DNA from: Planctomycetota bacterium
GTDB lineage: Bacteria > Planctomycetota > UBA1135 > GCA-002686595
Length of the DNA stretch: 64,000 nucleotides
Direction of reading: 5' to 3'
Assembly (NCBI GenBank): GCA_029250885.1
Contig: JAQXEK010000079.1
Coordinates: 1 to 64,000 of the forward strand
The position numbers and the translations under genes were made by a program. The notes beneath the pieces were generated by a model. The model saw only the letters and a program-made list of their open reading frames with translations. It ran no database searches and was not told where the DNA came from. Positions 26,332-34,461 of the stretch are shown one piece after another (the first letter of the stretch is position 1; each line of letters begins with the position of its first letter).

Positions 26332-28617
26332 TTGGAGTCGACCCCAGGATCCAGCACGCCCGCCGCTGAAGGGCACCAAGGCGCGCGTCCCATCGAAGCA
26401 ATTCGAAAGCGAGACGGCCGCTTGGTCCCCTTCGACCTGGCCAAGATTAGCGCGGCGATCGGCAAGGCCATGGAAGCCGCAGGCGAAGCGGACGAGGGCT
26501 TTGCCGTGGAGGTAGCCGGCGTTGTCGAGATGGCCCTCGCCAGACGCCACAGCCTCGAGGGAGGAGGTGCCGGATCCATCCCGCACATCGAAGAGATCCA
26601 AGACCTGGTGGAGAACGCCCTAGTGGAGCTTGGCCGCGGCCAGACCGCCAAGGGCTACATCCTCTACCGTGATCGGCGCGCACGCCTGCGCGATGCTGTC
26701 GAGGTGCACCACCCCGCTGGTGGCCGTCGCAGCACCGGTGACCCTGCGGTGCGTGTCCAGGAGTCCGAAGGTAGCTCGAACTGGAGTAAGGGACGCATCG
26801 TTGCGGCCTTGATGGGCGAGGCGAACCTGCCGCGCGCCACCGCCGAAGACGTTGCCAGCCGCGTAGAGCAGCGCGTCTTCGTCTCAAAGCAAAAGCGCAT
26901 CTCCACGGGACTTATTCGCGAGATGGTCGACAACGAACTTGTGGACATGGGCCTCACCCGGGCCCTGCGCCGCCAGGCTCCTCTAGGGCTGCCTCGCCAC
27001 GATTTCTCGCGTATCTTGCGTGGCGAAGCGCTGACGCCCTGGGAGCACGAGAGCTTCGCCGGCGCCATGGACCAAGCCGGGCTCTCCTACGTTCGCGGGC
27101 CGCGCGCCCTCGAAGTGTCGACCACCCGCGCAATCTCGTCCGAGATTATGCGGCGCTACGTTCTCGAGGACGTACTCGGCGACGGGCTGGCTGAGCTGCA
27201 CCTGTCCGGTGACCTCTCTATCGAGGACATGGGCGCGGCCCAGATCCCCACTTGGATTGCAGTCCCGGGAGACCTGTTGTTATCCGGCGAGGCCACGGCC
27301 GCCGCCGCCTTCGACCTGCTGGACGAGCTAGCCGACTGCGCCCGTGGCGCATCCATCGGAGTCGTGCTCGAGGACCCGGCCTCGGTACTCCAACCACTGC
27401 TGCGCGCCACCCGTGCCGGCTCTGCCATGGGCATCAGCGCCTGGTTGCACGCCGTGCGCGCCATCTCTCGCGGCTCCGGTCGCCGCATCGATCTAGGCGG
27501 CGTCGGCCTGCGCAACCGCGGCTTCTTGGCGCGGCTCGTGACGGCTATGTCCGAGGAGCGCCCCGGCCTCCACGCCACGCGTCTGTTCCTGTCCGCCGAA
27601 GAGCTCGGCACCCTGATCGGTCCGAGCGGCGGCTCGGACATCGTCGAGGGCGCCATCGAGATCTTACTAGAGACCCGGCGCCTGGTTCCCGTGTGGACTG
27701 GCGAGCGCCGCTTCGCCGCACCCGGCTGTCGCCGCTCACCCCGCGAGCGCGGTGTGCTTGCCTGTGGCGGTGCGATCGTCCTTAACCTGCCCCGGGTCGC
27801 GCGCCGCGCCGGCCCCTGGCGCGAGAGCCGGATGTTCGAGGAGCTGTCCGGCCTGGTGCGCGCCTCCCTCGAGGCGGCCCGGGCCATGGTCGCCTTCCAG
27901 CGCCGCAGTCGGGGCGGCGAGACCCGCGGCTTCGCCCGCATGCGCACCAGCTTCGCCCTGCAGCCCTCGGGCTTGGTGGAGGCCCTGCGCACCCTCGGCG
28001 ATGGCCGCGTCGATCCCGATCAAGGCGCGCGCCTGCTGGGCTTCCTCTCCGAAGCTGCCCGGCGCTACGCCAAGCCCGGCGATCCCGAGATCGTCGTGAG
28101 CTCGCTTTTCGGCGAGCGCGCGTCGGCGCGCTTTGCCTGGGTCGATGCTGAGCGACTGCGCGCGGAGCACGCGGGCCGAGACCAGGGCCAGCTCTTCCAC
28201 GAAAGCGAGGCTTTCCTTGATAGCCCGCCCGAGACACCCTACTCCGTGGGGTTCGACCTGGCCGGTCCCCCGGGCTATTGGCCTGGCGAGGCCGAGGCCA
28301 GGCTGGTGGCTACGCTGCCCTCGGGCGCACTGTATCCCCTGCCGACCCTGCTGGCGAACTCGCCCCTTGAGTTGGAGCGCCACGGCGTCTCCGCCGGCGA
28401 GGATCCGCGCCCGAACTTAGGCGCCTGGCGCCGCTTCTCCCACTGCCGCGAGATGGCATGGGGCAAGGAAGCGGACGCGGGGCTCTTCACCCTGATTCCG
28501 GGCGGCGCGGAGGAATCCCCCAGCGCCGCACCCGAAGACCAGCCATCTCCCACCGATTCATCTGCCAGCGTTCCTGCTGGCACCCCCGACCCCGAGCCCT
28601 CGCCCGGTAAAAGCTAG
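26332..28617 (+). CDS. Twin ATP-cone, class III ribonucleotide reductase (NrdD)-like protein without a recognisable glycyl-radical motif
   Basis: A 761-residue protein starting with TTG at 26332; no other start lies between the nrdR stop and the first conserved motif. ATP-cone 1 spans about residues 20-120 (IEAIRKRDGRLVPFDLAKI through AKGYILYRDRRAR). ATP-cone 2 spans about 145-220 (WSKGRIVAALMGEANLPRA through IREMVDNELVDMGL). The rest resembles NrdD: HLSGDLSIEDMG (residues normally HxxGxIHIHDLD), APGCRR with C466 (like MGCRS, the thiyl-radical Cys region) and ACGGAIVLNLPRVA with NLPR at 485-488. The expected C-terminal CxxC pairs and RVxGYL-type glycyl-radical loop are not present; the end is a Pro/Ser/Glu-rich tail. 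It is thus probably non-catalytic, perhaps a nucleotide sensor. Co-transcribed with nrdR under the NrdR box. A highly divergent active reductase cannot be excluded. Confidence 0.75.
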   Translation: MESTPGSSTPAAEGHQGARPIEAIRKRDGRLVPFDLAKISAAIGKAMEAAGEADEGFAVEVAGVVEMALARRHSLEGGGAGSIPHIEEIQDLVENALVELGRGQTAKGYILYRDRRARLRDAVEVHHPAGGRRSTGDPAVRVQESEGSSNWSKGRIVAALMGEANLPRATAEDVASRVEQRVFVSKQKRISTGLIREMVDNELVDMGLTRALRRQAPLGLPRHDFSRILRGEALTPWEHESFAGAMDQAGLSYVRGPRALEVSTTRAISSEIMRRYVLEDVLGDGLAELHLSGDLSIEDMGAAQIPTWIAVPGDLLLSGEATAAAAFDLLDELADCARGASIGVVLEDPASVLQPLLRATRAGSAMGISAWLHAVRAISRGSGRRIDLGGVGLRNRGFLARLVTAMSEERPGLHATRLFLSAEELGTLIGPSGGSDIVEGAIEILLETRRLVPVWTGERRFAAPGCRRSPRERGVLACGGAIVLNLPRVARRAGPWRESRMFEELSGLVRASLEAARAMVAFQRRSRGGETRGFARMRTSFALQPSGLVEALRTLGDGRVDPDQGARLLGFLSEAARRYAKPGDPEIVVSSLFGERASARFAWVDAERLRAEHAGRDQGQLFHESEAFLDSPPETPYSVGFDLAGPPGYWPGEAEARLVATLPSGALYPLPTLLANSPLELERHGVSAGEDPRPNLGAWRRFSHCREMAWGKEADAGLFTLIPGGAEESPSAAPEDQPSPTDSSASVPAGTPDPEPSPGKS

Positions 28618-28637
28618 GACGCGTTCCACTCTTTTTC

Positions 28638-31600
28638 ATGCGCCTCAAACGACTCGAACTCTTTGGTTTCAAATCTTTCGCCGATCGCACCGTTCTCGAA
28701 TTTGAGCACGGTCTGACGGGCATTGTCGGTCCAAACGGATGCGGCAAGAGCAACGTGGTGGACGCGGTCCGCTGGGTGCTTGGCGAGCGACGTCCCACGT
28801 CCATGCGCGGCGCGGAGATGACCGATGTGATCTTCAAGGGGTCCGCATCCCGTCCAGCCATGTCGGTGGCAGAGGTCACCCTCGTGCTGGACAACGAATG
28901 CGGTACGATCGAAGATTACGGCTCGGAGGTCAGCGTCTCGCGCCGGGTGTTTTTGTCCGGCGAAGGTGAGTACATGATCGATGGTTCGAAGGTTCGCCTG
29001 AAGGACCTGCGAGACATGCTGTTCGACACGGGTCTGGGAAGCCGCGGATATGCGATTCTCGAGCAGGGCAAAATTGACGCCGTGCTTTCGGCAGATGCCG
29101 TTGAACGGCGGTCGATCTTCGAAGAGGCCGCTGGCATTAGCCGCTTCCGCCAGCGCAAGAAGGAAGCTGAGTCGCGCCTGAAGGCCGTGGCCCGGGACAT
29201 GGTGCGCCTGGAGGACGTGGTGCGCGAACTCGAGCGCCGCCAGCGCTCGCTAAAGATCCAAGCGGGGAAGGCTGAGCGCTATGTGGCCGCCCGAGAAGAG
29301 TGGACCACGGAGGGCACGCGCTATGCGCGCCACCAGCTCGCAAGGCTTACGGACGAGCTGCAGAGCCTTACGGACAAGCTTGGTCTGATCGAAGGCCGCG
29401 GCCAAGAGCTGCGCGCCCTGCGCGAGGCTGCCGAGGGCGACGTTGGTGCCCGCGAGCGCGAGCAGCTGACCCTGACCGCGGAGCTCGAGCGCCTTAGCGC
29501 TCAGGCTTCGGAAGTGGCAGGGGACCTGCGCGCCCTAGACGAGCGTCGCACCCAACTGTCGAGCCGCGTGCAGGCATGGAAGGACTCCGCGACGACGGAG
29601 ACAACTCGAGCCCAAGAGCTCGAAGTGCGTGTGGAGCAGCGCGAGACCGAGCTGCACACGGTGACCTCAAAGCTGGGCGAGCTGGAAGCCCAAGCCAAGG
29701 AAGCTGAGACCCGCGTCATGAGCCAAGGCGAGAAGTCCAAGTTGGCCTTCGAGGCCTACCGCGACGCGCGCCAGAGCTTTGGCGCGCAGAACGATGTCGT
29801 GCTTGGGCTCCTGCACGAGCGCACGCGTGCCCAGAACTCGAAGAAGCACCTCGAAGCTTCCCTCGCGCCTCTTGCCGCCCGGGTCGCCCGTGGCGAAGAT
29901 CGCCTGGCTGAAGCCCGAGAGAACCTGTCAGGCGCCGTGCAACAGCTCGCGGCCGACGGGGCCGCGAAGGAGAAGGCTACCACGGACGCGACGAAGCTCA
30001 GCGAGCGCCGAGAAGAGCTCAACACAACCCTTGAGTCCGCCAAGCGCGACCTTGGGGAAGCCAACGGCGAGCGCCGCCGCCTGGAGCTAGAGGCCGCGCG
30101 CCTCTCGACCCGGGTCGAGTCGCTGCTGGATTGGACCAATGAGCGCGAGGGTCTGGATTCAGGCACCCGCGCCCTGTTTGAAAACGGTGTCGATGCGGGC
30201 ATCCAAGAGGACGGGCTGACCGGGCTCGTGGCTGACCACTTGCGCTGTGCGAGCGAGCACGCCGCGGCCCTGAGCGCGTCCCTAGGTGCCTGGTCCGAAG
30301 CAGTGGTGCTGAAAGATCCTGAGCGAGCCGAGGGGCTGGTGCAGTGGCTGCGCGACAAGGAGCACGGGCTGGCGCGTCTGGCGACTGTACCCGGCTTCGC
30401 TCACCAAGCGCGCACCGAAGAACTTAGGGCTGCCTTTGGCGCCCTTGGCGATACGAGCGGGGTAGTGGGCCCACTGCGCGACTTCGTCGAGACGAACGCC
30501 GGCTTTGGCACCCTGGCGGATCACCTGATCGGCGACACCTATCTGGTGGAGACTACGGCCTTGGCCGTGCGCCTGGCCGCACAGATTCCCGGCCTGCGCT
30601 GTGTCACTCCCATGGGCGATGTGGCCACGGCCGCGGGGCTCGTGGGCGGCTCGCGGGATGCCCAAAGCGGCGCTGTGGGGAGGCGTGCCCTGGCCGCAGA
30701 GCTCGATGTCGAGCTGGCCTCGCTGAACGCGTCAAGTTCCAAGGCAAGCGACCACGCCGACACCTGCCTAGCGCGCACCGAGAACCTGCAGCGCGAGCTC
30801 GCCAGCGCCCGCGATGGAGCCCACGAAGCCCGCGCCCGGGCAGCCAAGCTTGAAAGCAGTGTCGCCGCAGGCCAGCGCCGCGTGCGCGACTTGGAAGAGG
30901 GCGCGGAGATCTACGTCAAGGAGTCCGGAAAGCTGGAAGAGGAGCAGTCGCGCATCGCCGCGGAGCTAGCCGAAGTCGCTACGACCCTGGCAGAAGTGAA
31001 CAGCCGGTTCGCTATAGAGAACGAAGCTCTGGAGTCCCTGGACGTTCGCCGTCGCGAGCTGGAAGGCGCCCGGGACGAGTCTTCGCGCCAAGAGGGCCAA
31101 GCGCGCATCGAGTGGACGCGACTCTCGGGCGAGTTTGCCGGGGAGAAGCGCCGAGCGGACCACCTGGCTTCTTCCCTGCAGGAGAACCAGAGCGAGCTCG
31201 AGCGCACCCGTGCCATGAAGATCGAGCACGCCGAGAGCGCCACGGAGGGTGCCTCGGAATTCGAGAAGCTCGGCGAGCAGCGTGTGCTCATGTTGGCGAG
31301 TCGCGGCGACCTAGACGGCAAGCTGCGGGAGCTGCGCGAGCGCGACAATGCTGGCCGCGAGATCATGGACGAGCTGCGCCGCCGGGCCGATGCGGTCACC
31401 CGCGAGCTCGAAGGACTCATGGATGAGAGCGGCAAGCGCCAGCTGGACAAGCAGCGCGTCGAGCTGTCGCGCGAAGAGCTGTTGCGCCGCTCGGAAGAAG
31501 AATTTCAGCTGGACTACGAGGCCCTTACCTTGGACTTTGAGGCGGACGAGCAGCTCAGCGTAGAGAACGCACTTGACGCTCTGGCCTCGACGGTAGGTGA

Positions 31601-32450
31601 GCTGAAGCGCAACCTGGATCGGCTTGGGCCGGTGAACCTCGAAGCGGTCACCGAGCTTGAAGAGGTCACCGAACGCCTGGACTTCTTGATCGATCAGCGT
31701 CGGGACTTACACGAGTCTAGGCGCGCCCTCGAGGAGACCATCGACAAGATCAACGTCGAATCCGAGCGACTCTTCCTAGAGGCCTTCCACGAGATCCGTG
31801 GCAACTTCCAGGCGATCTTCCGCAAGCTCTTCGGCGGTGGCAAGGCAGATATCATCTTGGAGGCAGACGTCTCGCCCCTCGAAGCGGGCATCGAGATCTT
31901 TGCCCGTCCCCCGGGCCGTGAGAACCTTCGTATCGGGCTGCTGTCCGGTGGTCAGCGCACAATGATCGCGTTGGCCCTGCTCTTCGCTGTGTTTGAAGCG
32001 CGACCCTCGCCCTTCTGCATGCTCGACGAGGTCGACGCGGCGTTGGACGATTCGAACATCGATCGCTTCCTCAAGATGATCGGCCTGTTCCGTAACATGA
32101 GCCAGTTCATCGTTGTGACCCACAACAAGGGCTCCATGAGTGAGTGCGATGCGCTCTACGGAGTCACCATGCAGCCCCGCGGTATTTCGCGCCACGTGGT
32201 TATGGAGTTGGCCGACGTCGACGAGTTTGTTCCCGACGTGGTGGACGTCAAGAAGGACGGCGAGGCTGCGGCCGAGCTGGACGAGGAGACCGGCGAGCCC
32301 CTCAAGGAGCTCACGCCCCAAGGCGTGGTTCTAGATGAGCGCGGGCCGGCTGAGGTCGTTGGTGATGGGCACGGAGAGCCCATGGAAGCCGCCAGCACCG
32401 GAGGCGCCGAGGCGACTCCCGAGGGTGCCGTGGCCTCTCCAAGACCTTAG
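28638..32450 (+). CDS. smc: Chromosome segregation ATPase SMC
   Basis: The core of bacterial condensin. Walker A is GPNGCGKS at residues 31-38 after the conserved LELFGFKSFADRT, with the typical AVRWVLGE next. Long coiled coils flank a hinge near residues 510-680 (GLVADHLRCASEHAAALSASLG, TYLVETTALAVRLAAQIPGLR). The C-terminal head has the signature LSGGQ at 1102-1106 and Walker B MLDEVDAALDD around 1128-1138. The length is 1270, at the high end, because about 75 residues after the head form an acidic, low-complexity tail. The start is 20 bases after the NrdD-like stop. The gene is complete. Confidence 0.96.
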   Translation: MRLKRLELFGFKSFADRTVLEFEHGLTGIVGPNGCGKSNVVDAVRWVLGERRPTSMRGAEMTDVIFKGSASRPAMSVAEVTLVLDNECGTIEDYGSEVSVSRRVFLSGEGEYMIDGSKVRLKDLRDMLFDTGLGSRGYAILEQGKIDAVLSADAVERRSIFEEAAGISRFRQRKKEAESRLKAVARDMVRLEDVVRELERRQRSLKIQAGKAERYVAAREEWTTEGTRYARHQLARLTDELQSLTDKLGLIEGRGQELRALREAAEGDVGAREREQLTLTAELERLSAQASEVAGDLRALDERRTQLSSRVQAWKDSATTETTRAQELEVRVEQRETELHTVTSKLGELEAQAKEAETRVMSQGEKSKLAFEAYRDARQSFGAQNDVVLGLLHERTRAQNSKKHLEASLAPLAARVARGEDRLAEARENLSGAVQQLAADGAAKEKATTDATKLSERREELNTTLESAKRDLGEANGERRRLELEAARLSTRVESLLDWTNEREGLDSGTRALFENGVDAGIQEDGLTGLVADHLRCASEHAAALSASLGAWSEAVVLKDPERAEGLVQWLRDKEHGLARLATVPGFAHQARTEELRAAFGALGDTSGVVGPLRDFVETNAGFGTLADHLIGDTYLVETTALAVRLAAQIPGLRCVTPMGDVATAAGLVGGSRDAQSGAVGRRALAAELDVELASLNASSSKASDHADTCLARTENLQRELASARDGAHEARARAAKLESSVAAGQRRVRDLEEGAEIYVKESGKLEEEQSRIAAELAEVATTLAEVNSRFAIENEALESLDVRRRELEGARDESSRQEGQARIEWTRLSGEFAGEKRRADHLASSLQENQSELERTRAMKIEHAESATEGASEFEKLGEQRVLMLASRGDLDGKLRELRERDNAGREIMDELRRRADAVTRELEGLMDESGKRQLDKQRVELSREELLRRSEEEFQLDYEALTLDFEADEQLSVENALDALASTVGELKRNLDRLGPVNLEAVTELEEVTERLDFLIDQRRDLHESRRALEETIDKINVESERLFLEAFHEIRGNFQAIFRKLFGGGKADIILEADVSPLEAGIEIFARPPGRENLRIGLLSGGQRTMIALALLFAVFEARPSPFCMLDEVDAALDDSNIDRFLKMIGLFRNMSQFIVVTHNKGSMSECDALYGVTMQPRGISRHVVMELADVDEFVPDVVDVKKDGEAAAELDEETGEPLKELTPQGVVLDERGPAEVVGDGHGEPMEAASTGGAEATPEGAVASPRP

Positions 32451-32474
32451 TCTCGGTAAAAGTCGATGCTCCCA

Positions 32475-32514
32475 TGTCCCGCGCAGGTACCACTAGGGCC
32501 GCTTGCACGGGACA
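32475..32514 (+). terminator. Candidate hairpin after smc
   Basis: TGTCCCG (32475-32481) pairs with CGGGACA (32508-32514), and GCA/TGC continues the stem after one C-A mismatch; the loop is 18 bases. It begins 25 bases after the smc stop. There is no U-tract, so termination is uncertain. The rest of the gap to 32628 holds nothing I recognise. Confidence 0.35.
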
Positions 32515-32628
32515 AATCGTTCCGATCTTTGACCTGGTGTTAGAATCTCCGCCCCAAACGGGCGACTTGTAGTCTGCGGCACGGTTTCCAAACTGTCCGG
32601 CTCGCAATCGCGAAAAGCAAAAGCAGAG

Positions 32629-34461
32629 ATGGCACCACAGATCAAAGCGCGACGACCAATTTCCACCGCAGCCCTTGTGGGCTTGGCCTCCCTTGTGGCT
32701 GCTGCAGCCCAGGAAGGCGCCGATGCCGCGTTAGTGGAAGGTCCGGCGACCGAGCTGCCCACCGTCAGTGTTCTCACGCCACCGAAGCCGGCCTACCGTA
32801 GCTTGGGTGAGGCCTACAACCTCTATGCGGAGTGGGCCCGGGCGTGGCCCGAATCGGCCGAGCTCCTAGACCTGGGCAGGAGTCGAAGTGGCCAGCCGCT
32901 CTTCGGACTGCGCATCGGGGCACCCGGTGGACAGGCCCTAGCCGAGCGCAACACGCTGCTGTGCTTTGGTGGCCTGGACGGCATGTCCCTTTCGGGCAGC
33001 GAAGGCGTGCTCGCCATTGCCGCCGATCTCTTGCGTGCGCCAAAGCTCTTACCACCTGATGTGGCGATCGTCTGCATGCCTTGGGCAAGTCCCGATGGGC
33101 TGACGGCCCAGCTCAGTTGGATCCGCGGCGAGGGCCAGTGCACCCTTGGTCGCAACGGACTGCCAGTAGATGACGACCTAGACGACGCGATCGATGAGGA
33201 TGGCCCGGACGATGTGGACGGCGATGGTCGGGTGGTCAGCATGCTGGTCGAGGACGAGAACGGGCTCTGGCGGCGCGGCCAAGACCCGCGCTTTTTGGTC
33301 GAGTATGGCCTAGGCCAAGGTCCACGCTACCGCCTCTTGCGCGAGGGCAGAGACGATGACGGCGACGGACTCTTCAATGAGGATGGCCCTGGCGGCGTGC
33401 GCCTAGATCGCAATTTCCCATACAACTGGTTGGGGCCGCGTTCACCAATCTCGCCGGGACCGATGCCCCTGTCAGAGCCGGGCAGCCAAGCGGTGGCTAA
33501 GCTCATCGAATCGCCTCTGGTGTTCGGCGCAATCTTCTTTGAGGGCAGCGAGGGGCGACTTGTCTCCGCGAGCACCAGCCGCTTGATTCGCGGCGAGGAA
33601 GACTACTTTGTCCAGTCCGAACTTGGTCGGCATGTCGAGGGTTCCGAGTTGGCGCAACTTGCTCAAGAGGTTTTTCAAGAGACGGTGGGCACATCGATTT
33701 CGGAGGAGAGCATTCCTACCGTTAAGGTTCCCGGTTCAGCGCTCACGTGGGCTCTACACGCATATGGCGTGCCTGCAATGCGAGTCTCCACTTGGGGTCC
33801 CAACTTGGGACTCGACCGAAGCTCTGCGTCCATTCCCGCCGGGTTTACAGCTCGTAATGAGGGCTCGGCGATTATGGACGTACCGCGCTTGATGGCGGAA
33901 GAGCTCGGCAATTTGGTCGCTGCAAGCTCCAAGGGCAAGTCTTGGATTCCCCAGGTACCGTGGACCGACTGGCTTGATGAGCGCCGAGGCGGCATCGGAT
34001 TTGTCGACTGGCACCCCGTTGAGTTATCTGGCCTTGGGCAGGTGCTAGTCGGTGGATGGGAGAGCCTAACCGTGCAGAATCCGCCCGAGGATCAGCTCGC
34101 CAAGACTGTTGCTGGCAGCGTCGCCTTTGTTCGCGGCTTGTTGGAAGCCCTGCCTTCAGTGAGCGTCGAGATCGCATCGGCGACCCGTGATGGAGAGCTC
34201 TGCACGATCAGCGCCACGGCTCGTGGTATCGGTCGCCTACCCGCGGACTTCTTCAGCCCCGGCGGCATGCGTATCGAGCTCGTGCTGCCCGAGGGTTCGA
34301 GCTTGATCGCAGGAGCTCTGGAGGTTGACTTTGCTCCCGCCAAGAGCGAGGCACAGTCCGAGGAGTGGCTTGTGTTTGCACCGGCAGACGCTCTGGTCCG
34401 GATACAGTTGGTCCTTGTTGCGACCGGCGAGATCGTCGCGAGTTGTGAGGTGCGCCCATGA
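32629..34461 (+). CDS. Exported M14 (zinc carboxypeptidase)-like protein with lost metal site
   Basis: A 610-residue protein with an N-terminal export signal (ISTAALVGLASLVAAAAQEG). The fold signature of M14 peptidases is visible: LGRSRSGQPLFGLRIG, CFGGLDGMSLSGSEGV, IVCMPWASPDG, and a DRNFPYNW motif. Two Asp-rich loops (about residues 181-205, DLDDAIDEDGPDDVDGDG; and 241-256, RDDDGDGLFNEDGPGG) look like calcium-binding DxDxDG insertions seen in planctomycete members. The zinc site HxxE is replaced (D117, S120), the third His region reads FFEGSEG, and the catalytic Glu region reads AMRVSTWG. It is therefore probably a non-catalytic, perhaps carbohydrate- or peptide-binding, relative. It overlaps the next gene by 4 bases. 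Confidence 0.7.
   Translation: MAPQIKARRPISTAALVGLASLVAAAAQEGADAALVEGPATELPTVSVLTPPKPAYRSLGEAYNLYAEWARAWPESAELLDLGRSRSGQPLFGLRIGAPGGQALAERNTLLCFGGLDGMSLSGSEGVLAIAADLLRAPKLLPPDVAIVCMPWASPDGLTAQLSWIRGEGQCTLGRNGLPVDDDLDDAIDEDGPDDVDGDGRVVSMLVEDENGLWRRGQDPRFLVEYGLGQGPRYRLLREGRDDDGDGLFNEDGPGGVRLDRNFPYNWLGPRSPISPGPMPLSEPGSQAVAKLIESPLVFGAIFFEGSEGRLVSASTSRLIRGEEDYFVQSELGRHVEGSELAQLAQEVFQETVGTSISEESIPTVKVPGSALTWALHAYGVPAMRVSTWGPNLGLDRSSASIPAGFTARNEGSAIMDVPRLMAEELGNLVAASSKGKSWIPQVPWTDWLDERRGGIGFVDWHPVELSGLGQVLVGGWESLTVQNPPEDQLAKTVAGSVAFVRGLLEALPSVSVEIASATRDGELCTISATARGIGRLPADFFSPGGMRIELVLPEGSSLIAGALEVDFAPAKSEAQSEEWLVFAPADALVRIQLVLVATGEIVASCEVRP

Noticed and set aside
32451-32628. Possible tRNA or small RNA between smc and the M14-like gene
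   Set aside because: I tried to fit cloverleaf arms and the GGTTC-type T-loop; none fits. Only the imperfect hairpin listed was kept.
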